In this document: positions 13,799-20,813 of the stretch, one piece after another | Numbering within the stretch: position 1 is the first letter of the stretch | Layout: every line of letters starts with the position of its first letter | Virus record (IMG/VR): IMGVR_UViG_3300037189_007380 | Coordinates: 1 to 25,328 of that record | Direction: 5' to 3' (one strand) | Origin: a virus | DNA: 25,328 bases | Made by a program: the position numbers and the translations under genes | The notes under the pieces: model-generated | Databases searched by the model: none | The model's input: only the letters and a program-made list of their open reading frames with translations | Told to the model about the DNA's origin: nothing

Positions 13799-14965
13799 TT
13801 GAGTCTTAAAGATGAGTTCACTAAGGCAATAAATGAAGCAAACGAACTTGTAGTTAAAAAGCGCAAGTGGGTTCCCGGTGTTGAATGGTTGGGCAATGAA
13901 GGCACCGTAACGACGGATGCTTTGCAAGGAGATCCCAATTGGGACAGCATCCTTGTGATGTGGGGATTGGACCCGCACCAATTCCAAATCGTGGAACCTG
14001 TTTTGTTCAACTCTTGGGGCGGTGAAGATGGGCTCACGAACAGGCAATACAAAGCAAAGGTCATTAAGAGATCGCATACTTTTGTCGATATTGAACCTCT
14101 TATCGAAAAAGCGCTCAAGCAAAAGCCGAAGTCGAAAACGTACGAAGGCTCGTCGTTCCTTAACGTTGTCCTTGCCGATTGGCAAATTGGTAAAGCAGAC
14201 GGGGACGGGCTTGAGGGAACGATCCAAAGGGTTATTGACGCGAGGGATGCGGTAGTTCTTCGCGTTAAAGAGTTGAGGAAGATTGGCAGGGACATTGCAC
14301 ATCTCAACGTGCTTTGGACTGGCGATAGCGTAGAGGGTTGTATGGGCCATTACCCATCCCAGACTTTTGCAGTGGAGATCGACCGCAGGGATCAAGTGAA
14401 GATCACTCGGCGGTTGCTTGTTGATTCGTTGCAGGAATGGGCTAAGCATTTTGAGAGCATTACTGTCGCGGCTGTAGGTGGTAACCATGGCGAGAATCGC
14501 AACAATGGCGGTAAGGCATTTACGGGGACGCACGATAATGACGATTTGGCTATTGTCGAACAAGTGTCCGAAATCTTGGCGGCAAACCAAGATGCTTATG
14601 GTCATATCAACTTTGCAATTGCAAAAGATAATTTGACGGCAACTGTCCCTGCCGGGGAGTGGATTATCGGCATAACGCATGGTCACGTTGCTAATCGTGG
14701 GGATAGCGCGGAATCGCGGCTACGAACATGGTGGCAAAAACAAGCAGCGGGAAGACAAGCCATTGGGGATGCCGACATTCTTGTGTCTGGTCATTACCAT
14801 CATTTCCGAATGGCTGATTGGGGTGGATGCCTATGGATGCAGTCTCCGGCGTTAGATGGTGGTAGTGATTGGTGGCGTGCGTCCCAAGGTGAAGTGTCTG
14901 AGACGGGTATGCTCACCTTTGTAACAACAAGTGGTCAACGCGTGTGCGACATTGCCGTACTTTGA
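13799..14965 (+). CDS. Calcineurin-like metallophosphoesterase
   Basis: A 388-residue enzyme with most metallophosphatase motifs in order: LADWQIGK (Asp127, with Gln where His is usual), TGDSVEG (Asp176), GGNHGENR (His230), THGHVANRG (His294, His296) and SGHYHHF (His332, His334). The first motif departs from the D-x-H consensus. The N-terminal 110 residues hold a WGLDPHQFQIVE region that I recall from other actinophage members. It may act on nucleic-acid phosphodiesters, like SbcD/Mre11, or on small phosphate esters. I use TTG 13799 because AGGAG lies 5 nt upstream; GTG 13793 overlaps the Com-like stop but has poor spacing. Confidence 0.85.
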   Translation: MSLKDEFTKAINEANELVVKKRKWVPGVEWLGNEGTVTTDALQGDPNWDSILVMWGLDPHQFQIVEPVLFNSWGGEDGLTNRQYKAKVIKRSHTFVDIEPLIEKALKQKPKSKTYEGSSFLNVVLADWQIGKADGDGLEGTIQRVIDARDAVVLRVKELRKIGRDIAHLNVLWTGDSVEGCMGHYPSQTFAVEIDRRDQVKITRRLLVDSLQEWAKHFESITVAAVGGNHGENRNNGGKAFTGTHDNDDLAIVEQVSEILAANQDAYGHINFAIAKDNLTATVPAGEWIIGITHGHVANRGDSAESRLRTWWQKQAAGRQAIGDADILVSGHYHHFRMADWGGCLWMQSPALDGGSDWWRASQGEVSETGMLTFVTTSGQRVCDIAVL

Positions 14966-14976
14966 GAGGGGCATTT

Positions 14977-15129
14977 GTGATTTGCTCGGAATGTAAAACC
15001 GCTGGTAATGCAAATGCTGAAGGCAATTACAAGGCAGCCGAAAAAGCGCATGCTCGTTGTAGATGGACTAAGGGTAGTTGCTTTTGCCAACATGCGGTAG
15101 GGGAAGTCTATGTCGGACAATCTGCCTAG
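14977..15129 (+). CDS. Cys-rich zinc-binding mini-protein, 50 residues
   Basis: A 50-residue protein with a CSEC pair (C3, C6) near the N-terminus and C29, C35 and C37 toward the C-terminus, in GSCFCQHAVGE. The Cys/His set suggests one zinc site. The CxCQH-VG ending resembles a recurring family of small actinophage proteins. The start is GTG 14977, with GAGAGGGG about 5 nt upstream; an open frame back to 14944 has no such signal. The final 20 nt overlap the glycosyltransferase gene. Function is unknown. Confidence 0.65.
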   Translation: MICSECKTAGNANAEGNYKAAEKAHARCRWTKGSCFCQHAVGEVYVGQSA

Positions 15130-16174
15130 CGTTGCTTTCATTAGCGGAGATTGGAACGAAACAACTAACCCCCCTACCCCAAATGGGTGCGCCTACTATC
15201 GGCAAGTTTTGCCAGGTCGATTGCTTAATGAAATTGGTTTCGATGTAACAGTAGGTCGCCCACAACCCCATGAACAAATGGGAATTGGTGTTGCATACAA
15301 AGACGGCGCATTATTCGGTTTTGACATTAGCGTTTTTAAGTTGATGATGCATGCCAGCGTGCCCCAACTATTTAACGTAATGCAAGCGAAGGGGGAGACT
15401 GTTGCAATTGACATTGACGACTTCCACTTTGATATGCACCAAGAGAACATTGCTTACACTGCAACTAACCCGCACACAAATCCCACGAATAACCGCATGT
15501 GGTATGAGATTGGGATACGGCAAGCAGATTTTGTTACGGTGTCTACAGCGTTCCTTGCGGATTTTTACGGGCGACGATGCCGTGATGTGCGTCTAGTGCG
15601 TAATGTTGTGGAGACTGACAGGTTCACTCCCGTGAAACAACCTGAGTTGCCTAAGTTCGGGTGGTTGGGTGGCACGTTGTGGCGTTCGGGCGATATCGAA
15701 ATGCTCCGCGACTGGTTGCCGGGTTTCGTGAAGGACCACGGAATCCGTGTGCATCACGCGGGGCACATCCCCGGTGATCCTAAGCATTTCGCTGTGCGCG
15801 CGGGACTAACTCGCGTGGATACCGCGCCTATGCGACTTGTGAGCGATGTGCCTAAAATGATGCACAATTTCCATGTGGGGCTAGTGCCGCTCGCTCCGGG
15901 GGCGTTTAACGAGGCTAAGAGTTATTTGAAAGGGCTTGAGTATGCGGCAGCAGGTATCCCTTTCATCGCCACACCTACAAAGGAATATCGGCTTCTAGCG
16001 GCTGCAGGAGTCGGGAGGCTAGCCAGTACCCCTGACGAGTGGCGCGACCACGCCACGGCCCTCCTAGACCCGTCTACGCGTATTGCGGAAGCGAAGCGGA
16101 ACAGGGATATTGTTCGAGAACAATTCGATGTAAAAGGGATGGGGGAGGCGTGGGCTACCGCGATCACTTCTTAA
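15110..16174 (+). CDS. GT-B type glycosyltransferase (GT4-like)
   Basis: A 354-residue protein with a two-lobe GT-B layout. The N-terminal lobe (about residues 1-175) holds GCAYYRQVLPGRLL and a DIDDFHFD segment. The C-terminal donor lobe (about 180-330) contains FGWLGGTLWRSGD, VGLVPLAPGAFNEAKSYLKG and LEYAAAGIPFIATPTKEYR, the E-x7-E-like nucleotide-sugar region of GT4 family enzymes. It should add a sugar to a phage or host acceptor. ATG 15110 has AGGGGAAG upstream and overlaps the Cys-rich mini-protein gene. It is followed by an overlapping methyltransferase gene, so the two may act on the same glycan (inference). Confidence 0.87.
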   Translation: MSDNLPSVAFISGDWNETTNPPTPNGCAYYRQVLPGRLLNEIGFDVTVGRPQPHEQMGIGVAYKDGALFGFDISVFKLMMHASVPQLFNVMQAKGETVAIDIDDFHFDMHQENIAYTATNPHTNPTNNRMWYEIGIRQADFVTVSTAFLADFYGRRCRDVRLVRNVVETDRFTPVKQPELPKFGWLGGTLWRSGDIEMLRDWLPGFVKDHGIRVHHAGHIPGDPKHFAVRAGLTRVDTAPMRLVSDVPKMMHNFHVGLVPLAPGAFNEAKSYLKGLEYAAAGIPFIATPTKEYRLLAAAGVGRLASTPDEWRDHATALLDPSTRIAEAKRNRDIVREQFDVKGMGEAWATAITS

Positions 16175-16755
16175 ACCACGCAGGTTGCATTGCGGTGCAG
16201 AATGAAGCAACCATACATGCACTAGACCGCAGCATACCGTCCCGCCCAATTGCTCTGCTACTCATCGGTATCGGTAACGGTGGCGTGGTGGAAATATGGC
16301 GCAACGCTCTCCCAGAAGGCTCAAGCGTTATCGCATTGGACTCTGATCCTGTTGCTGTCGAACTCCCTGGACTAGGCGTTATCAGATGCGATACGCAAAA
16401 CCGTATCGAAGTACGAGATGCGCTCAAGGGACAATGGTTCGATGTAGTGATTGACGCGACAACAACGATGCAACCTTATGCTTGGCCCTTTTTGCGCCCT
16501 GGCGGGATTCTCATTTATGAAGGATATGTTCCAGAAATGATAATGATGCTTGCTCGCGACCTTGCGTTAGAAGATGACTCTTGGCTTCCGATTGAGGAAG
16601 TGATGCGGGTAGACATTTACCAATCGTGCGCGGTCGTGGAGAAACGAAACCCTAGAGTCGTGCCCTACTTGGATGTGATGACAGGCAATTTTGCTGACAT
16701 TACCCCAGAGAGTGTGTATTACGCGGCAGGCGCTAAGCGCGTTATTGCCGTGTAG
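16150..16755 (+). CDS. Class I SAM-dependent methyltransferase-like protein
   Basis: A 201-residue protein. The AdoMet pocket is seen as ALLLIGIGNGGVVEIW (motif I, about 35-50), VIALDSDP (motif II, 60-67), a FDVVIDA strand (97-103) and RPGGILIYEGYV (116-127). The N-terminus MGYRDHFLNHAG resembles sugar- or cephalosporin-hydroxylase-type methyltransferases linked with glycan genes. I chose GTG 16150, inside the end of the glycosyltransferase gene (25-nt overlap), because it gives the expected N-terminus; GTG 16195 is an alternative. An open frame back to 16039 is unlikely. It may O-methylate a sugar added by the preceding enzyme; the substrate is inferred only. Confidence 0.75.
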   Translation: MGYRDHFLNHAGCIAVQNEATIHALDRSIPSRPIALLLIGIGNGGVVEIWRNALPEGSSVIALDSDPVAVELPGLGVIRCDTQNRIEVRDALKGQWFDVVIDATTTMQPYAWPFLRPGGILIYEGYVPEMIMMLARDLALEDDSWLPIEEVMRVDIYQSCAVVEKRNPRVVPYLDVMTGNFADITPESVYYAAGAKRVIAV

Positions 16756-16764
16756 AATAGGAAC

Positions 16765-17304
16765 GTGGCAAACTACTGGCAGAAGCGCACATATCAACAG
16801 GCAGCGACTGAACCTGATGGCCTAGCCAAGCGTGGACTCGTCTACTTGATGAATCAGTTTTTCACCGTCGAGGCTGGTGCTTCTGTGTACTTTGCGATTG
16901 ACACTAACGACGCTGAAGTCGAGTTTCAGTTCTATTACATCGCTAGCGACCGGGGGGAGATCCAAGCGACACTACTAGAGGCTCCCGCTACGGTGACGCA
17001 GTACAACTACATCACCCCAAGGAACCTTAATAGGAAGTTCCCCGACACCGCTGCGGCATCATTATCCGCTGCTAGCGCGGTCACAGGAGGAACACCTATC
17101 GCTTCCGAACTGGTCGGTAATACTGCTAAGGCTGGTGGTGATATCACGAAGCAGAAGATTCACACCCTGCGCGACAATACGGTTTATGTTATGCGGTTCG
17201 TAAATGTCTCAAACCAGTCCTCCACAGTTCACATGAACCTGGGGTGGTCTGAGAATGATCCGCAACATTACCGATTGGTAGAACTAGTCGATCCGTTGTC
17301 TTAA
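16765..17304 (+). CDS. Putative virion structural protein
   Basis: A 179-residue protein with a beta-sandwich look: FFTVEAGASVYFAIDTNDAEVEF, then VMRFVNVSNQSSTVHMNLGWSEND. Between these come an Ala/Ser-rich linker and a KIHTLRDNTVYVMRF strand that resembles phage proteins of the form -I--L--NT-Y--R--N. Such proteins are usually minor virion or tail-fibre-associated components, but I cannot name the family. The start is GTG 16765, preceded by AGGAA. Its stop codon overlaps the stop of the convergent dehydratase gene in a TTAA palindrome. It is the last plus-strand gene before the strand switch. Confidence 0.68.
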   Translation: MANYWQKRTYQQAATEPDGLAKRGLVYLMNQFFTVEAGASVYFAIDTNDAEVEFQFYYIASDRGEIQATLLEAPATVTQYNYITPRNLNRKFPDTAAASLSAASAVTGGTPIASELVGNTAKAGGDITKQKIHTLRDNTVYVMRFVNVSNQSSTVHMNLGWSENDPQHYRLVELVDPLS

Positions 17305-18317
17305 AGGGATAACCATTCGGGGTGAGCGAGCGTCCATTTGATAGTGCGCTCTAACGACTCCTCTAGCGACAATGGTGCTGTCCATCCTGCGGTAGCGATC
17401 TTTTCCCCATCTAGGGCGTAACGCAAATCGTGTCCTGGGCGTGATGAATGAAAGTCAATCAACTCGTAACGCAACGGTTTGCCGATAATCGACGCGATCA
17501 TCTCAGCCATTTCAAGATTATTCACTTCGCGCTCTCCAACAACATGCCACTTATTAGGCACAAGCGAATCGCCATACTTGACATTAGGCTGGTCTAGCGC
17601 GAACAACAATGCGTCGGCTTGATTCCTTGCATGTAGGTAGAACCTTGACCCGATCTCCCCGTTTGGTGACGCATGGATTGGGACAATCTGATCGGAAAGC
17701 ACTCGCTTTATCACCATTGGTACGAACTTCTCAGGGTCTTGCATTTCCCCAATAATGTTCATTGTGTTAGTGATTGTGAGCAGGGTTCCATACGTGCGCC
17801 AATACGAGTAAGCAATTGACTCTTGCGCTGCTTTAGATGCGGAGTAAGGATTGCTTGGATAGTAAGCATCCACCCATTCACGATGAGCGTGCCCAAGGGG
17901 AGCAGGACCGTACACCTCATCGGTAGAAACATGCACGAATGATTGCAATTCCGGCAAGTAGTCCTTTGCGTAATCCAACATGTTCACCATCAAAGCCACG
18001 TTATTCACGATGAACGAAGCGGGTTCGATGATTGAGCGATCAACGTGGGATTCGCTAGCCACATTAAGTATGTAATCAACGGTGCCGATTTCTTCGGCAA
18101 GTACGGGCGAAACTGGGGCGATCAAATCGTGGACGAGTACCTTAGTTCGGGCGAACGTTGGGTCTAAGCCTGCGATTGCCAAACGGATTCGATCGGTTAT
18201 CCCACGATGCCGGAATGAGACAAGGCATACGACCTTATGGTCTGTGTTCGCCAAGATATGGCGTAACACATGTGATCCGACGAAACCAGATGCACCCGTG
18301 AGCAAAGTCGTTGTCAT
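17301..18317 (-). CDS. dTDP-glucose 4,6-dehydratase-like extended SDR
   Basis: A 338-residue extended SDR. TGASGFVGSH (7-16) binds NAD, ASESHVDRSI (88-97) is the signature of RfbB-type dehydratases, and the active site is STDEVYG (131-137) with YSASK (158-162). The Asp-Glu pair is needed for water elimination in dTDP-glucose 4,6-dehydratases. The C-terminal half holds NKWHVVGEREVNNLEMAE and RPGHDLRYALD, both typical of RfbB/CDP-glucose dehydratase. It would make a 4-keto-6-deoxy sugar nucleotide. ATG 18317 is fused by ATGA to the TerL stop and preceded by GGTGG; GTG 18323 would add two residues. Last gene of the long minus-strand operon, immediately after TerL. Confidence 0.9.
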   Translation of the reverse strand: MTTTLLTGASGFVGSHVLRHILANTDHKVVCLVSFRHRGITDRIRLAIAGLDPTFARTKVLVHDLIAPVSPVLAEEIGTVDYILNVASESHVDRSIIEPASFIVNNVALMVNMLDYAKDYLPELQSFVHVSTDEVYGPAPLGHAHREWVDAYYPSNPYSASKAAQESIAYSYWRTYGTLLTITNTMNIIGEMQDPEKFVPMVIKRVLSDQIVPIHASPNGEIGSRFYLHARNQADALLFALDQPNVKYGDSLVPNKWHVVGEREVNNLEMAEMIASIIGKPLRYELIDFHSSRPGHDLRYALDGEKIATAGWTAPLSLEESLERTIKWTLAHPEWLSL

Positions 18318-19858
18318 ATCCACCCGCTTGTTTGTGTGATGCTCAACGGAGCAACATTAGGGATAGTCTTTTCTGGCGGCTCAAACAACGCTAACAATAA
18401 CGCCTCAGCGCGATCAGGGCTATTCAATCCTCGGCGTTTCATATCGACTTTAGATTCGATTTGAATTTTGCCCGAACTATTAGTCTTGTAGGTGGGTCCA
18501 GTCAATTGCGCTACAGTCTTGCGATCAACGTCTAGCATTATGCCAACCCTGCCAGTTTCATCAGGTTGGATCATTTGCCGCATCGTCCACCACATCTCGG
18601 CTTTTTGGGACACGAACTTGTTGTTATCGTGCGCTCTCTCTGCGACGTTCACAGGAACGATTGTGGAATGGTGGCGTCCCTCTTTACCCCATTCCTCCAA
18701 AAGGCCTACAACACCCCACCCCAAGCCGATACTGTCCACTTTCACGCGGACTGGCTCCGCTATCCCACGCGATTGTTGGTCTTTCTCTGCTTCATGTATA
18801 TGCTCTAGCACAATTCCAGATACTTCCACCGCAGTACGCGAGTACGCGGAAGCGTGCATTACTCGCCCTAGGTCGCCGTCGAAACGCGCTACAACAAACT
18901 CGTCGCCGCCTTCCGCAGCAACATCAACCCCTAGGCGAATAGCCCCTTCCAATTGGTACTCGTCGGTAACAACGTTCTCTAGCCAAGTAATCGGAAGCGT
19001 AACGTTAGTTGTGTTGCGCGGGAATCGAGCAAACACACGGGCTTGTACAAACGGCGATTCCTCCCCGAACTCGCGAATAACTTCATCAACCCATTCATGA
19101 TCTACAAGGTTGTGTCCCCACTTACCTACATGTTCGCCCGTGAAGTTGGGCGTATCGAAAGCGGGGATTGGAATAACGTTGTAGAGGTCGCTATTGCATG
19201 TACGCTCAAACCAAGAGCCTTGATTATCGGTCGGAGGGTTACCCAAAACAAGCAAGCGTGTATGCCCACCAGTCATTAGTGCTTCAAGCGCGGTTCCGAT
19301 TGTTTGGCTAATACCGCCAGCCTCATCAACCACGACCAATAAATGCTCAGCGTGGATACCCTGCAACGCGGTTTCATTATGATCAGCGGGGGAGAACCCG
19401 TCCGCAACAACAATCCCGTCTACTTGCCAATTCGCCGTAAACACTTCCCCAACCATGCCATGAGCGGCATGCAATCTACGGATGTGCGCCCAAAGGATGT
19501 TCTTGACCTGACGGTATGACGACGCGGTAGTAACGACACGGGCTGTACCAATCGGATGCGACGTAATCCACCACGCCACAATACGAGCAGCAATATGCGA
19601 TTTACCCGGAGCGTGACAAGCCGGAACCGCAGTTCGCTTATTGTCACGGACGCTTTCAAGAATCTCTATCTGCTTAGACCAAACGTCCTCACCAATACCT
19701 TTAGTAACGAAAGATACTGGATCGTCCTCAAAACGAAGCCAAGGATTGCTTGCCCTATCGGACAAGATTTTACGGAGCGCGAACTTTTGCTCCGGGGTCG
19801 CTGCAGCAAATAACTTACGGCGTTGCTCCGGGGTTGCCCTTAGTATCTCGTCAAGCAT
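18314..19858 (-). CDS. Terminase large subunit
   Basis: A 514-residue packaging motor with both domains. The ATPase has a deviant Walker A ACHAPGKS (80-87), Walker B LLVVVDEA (173-180, Asp178/Glu179) and coupling motif VLGNPP (204-209). The nuclease has acidic residues in RLGVDVA (Asp312), VKVDSIG (Asp375) and SPDRAEAL (Asp482), a normal RNase H-like triad. Length is typical. It uses ATP to pump DNA through the portal and cuts the concatemer. Its start overlaps the TerS stop by 8 nt. Unusually, it lies on the opposite strand from its portal partner and is followed by a sugar dehydratase. Confidence 0.95.
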   Translation of the reverse strand: MLDEILRATPEQRRKLFAAATPEQKFALRKILSDRASNPWLRFEDDPVSFVTKGIGEDVWSKQIEILESVRDNKRTAVPACHAPGKSHIAARIVAWWITSHPIGTARVVTTASSYRQVKNILWAHIRRLHAAHGMVGEVFTANWQVDGIVVADGFSPADHNETALQGIHAEHLLVVVDEAGGISQTIGTALEALMTGGHTRLLVLGNPPTDNQGSWFERTCNSDLYNVIPIPAFDTPNFTGEHVGKWGHNLVDHEWVDEVIREFGEESPFVQARVFARFPRNTTNVTLPITWLENVVTDEYQLEGAIRLGVDVAAEGGDEFVVARFDGDLGRVMHASAYSRTAVEVSGIVLEHIHEAEKDQQSRGIAEPVRVKVDSIGLGWGVVGLLEEWGKEGRHHSTIVPVNVAERAHDNNKFVSQKAEMWWTMRQMIQPDETGRVGIMLDVDRKTVAQLTGPTYKTNSSGKIQIESKVDMKRRGLNSPDRAEALLLALFEPPEKTIPNVAPLSITQTSGWI

Positions 19859-20330
19859 CGTCGCCGGATTCCGGCTCCCCGTCCTGTTGCAAGATTTCCT
19901 TGACTAGCATTTCCAACTCGTCGCTAGAAACATGCACGTTAATAGGCCCATTGTTGGGACCGCTAACCTCGGCTTTAACTTGTCGTCCCCACATTTGCGG
20001 GTTGCTTCTCTCAAGCCACCAAGCGGCAGCCTGCCAAGTTGTTTGCGCCGCCGTTGTAATGAAGTGAACGTTACGGACCATTGCAATTGCCCTGGCCTCC
20101 TCAACATCATCACGGAAGGCTAGGTAGAGTTCGTCGTTTTCTGTTAGTTCTTCGTTGTTATCCAACTTTGCGGCAGCGTTATCGCCTTTATCTAGCCAAC
20201 GATACAAAGTTGGTCGGCTAATTCCTGCGTAAGCGGCAGCCGTATCGACATAACTACCGTCGCGTAGAGCCCCAACTATCTTTGCATGCACTTCTGGGGT
20301 GAGCCGCAACGAAGATCGCTTGCGTGCCAT
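19851..20330 (-). CDS. Terminase small subunit
   Basis: A 159-residue protein. The N-terminal helix-turn-helix (AKIVGALRDGSYVDTAAAYA, then GISRPTLYRWLDKG, ending near residue 49) is the DNA-binding domain that recognises the packaging start site. A central helical region (YLAFRDDVEEARAIAMVRN) forms the oligomer core. WWLERSNPQMWGRQ (about 105-118) is a family feature, and the acidic C-terminus (ELEMLVKEILQQDGEPE) likely contacts TerL. ATG 20330 has GGAG and AGAGG nearby upstream. Translationally coupled to TerL (8-nt overlap). Identity is strong from the HTH plus the adjacent TerL. Confidence 0.9.
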   Translation of the reverse strand: MARKRSSLRLTPEVHAKIVGALRDGSYVDTAAAYAGISRPTLYRWLDKGDNAAAKLDNNEELTENDELYLAFRDDVEEARAIAMVRNVHFITTAAQTTWQAAAWWLERSNPQMWGRQVKAEVSGPNNGPINVHVSSDELEMLVKEILQQDGEPESGDDA

Positions 20331-20370
20331 GACCTCTAACTCCTAAATAGTTTTGGTAAGCGTACTTGAT

Positions 20371-20604
20371 TCACCACTCGCCGCGCGCGATTGACACAGC
20401 ATGAGGGGCGCTCAACCAAATATCCAAAACGTCTTGTGTATGCCCATCATCCATGTAACGCCATTCAGATTTAACGTAACGGCTACCGACTAGATTTGCA
20501 AGATCAGTAAGCGAGTTAGCCGCCGCCTCTCGCCCTTTCTTGTAGCCCTCTGATTGGCCTAGCCAATAAGCCTCATTTATGTCATTCGCTTGCTCAGGAC
20601 TCAT
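20371..20604 (-). CDS. Hypothetical small protein, 77 residues
   Basis: A 77-residue protein starting SPEQANDINEAYWLGQSEGYKKGREAA, a helix with repeated Gly-Tyr and charged residues, then a W-containing DGHTQDVLDIWL segment. I do not recognise a family. Its start at 20604 has an AGGGGATCTG ribosome-binding site. The gene overlaps the end of the upstream hypothetical by 11 nt, and a 40-nt gap separates it from TerS. It may be a packaging or regulatory accessory because of its position, but nothing in the sequence proves that. Confidence 0.68.
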   Translation of the reverse strand: MSPEQANDINEAYWLGQSEGYKKGREAAANSLTDLANLVGSRYVKSEWRYMDDGHTQDVLDIWLSAPHAVSIARGEW

Positions 20605-20779
20605 CAGATCCCCTATGAGTAACAGTCAATTTCATCAAATGCGTGATCATTTCCCACATGTGGTTTACAGCCTCTTGGTTAGGCGCAGACTCGGCAAACC
20701 AAACTATGTCTGCTAGCGCCTTGTCTTTGTAGGCTTGCGCCCCTTTGTAGAACAAGTTAGCCACAATGTCGTTAGTCAT
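20594..20779 (-). CDS. Hypothetical small protein, 61 residues
   Basis: A 61-residue, mostly helical protein (TNDIVANLFYKGAQAYKDKALADIVWFAE, then NQEAVNHMWEMITHLMKL). No family recognised. I chose ATG 20779 because it gives a start clear of the aldehyde dehydrogenase stop; the frame stays open to 20890 but that part runs antiparallel to no signal and overlaps the ALDH gene. No good Shine-Dalgarno is visible, so the start is uncertain. It overlaps the next gene by 11 nt, which supports a coupled pair of small genes before TerS. Confidence 0.58.
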   Translation of the reverse strand: MTNDIVANLFYKGAQAYKDKALADIVWFAESAPNQEAVNHMWEMITHLMKLTVTHRGSDES

Positions 20780-20813
20780 TGGGCTGTTGTAATTGTCTAA
20801 AACTATGGCGTTC

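Noticed and set aside
13667-14686. A 339-codon open frame on the minus strand opposite the phosphoesterase
   Set aside because: It lies antisense to a gene with clear metallophosphatase motifs, has no recognisable domain or ribosome-binding site, and reads as composition-driven shadow coding.
16039-16149. N-terminal extension of the methyltransferase back to 16039
   Set aside because: The added residues lie antiparallel to nothing useful, run through the glycosyltransferase C-terminus in another frame, and do not resemble the family; GTG 16150 gives the expected start.
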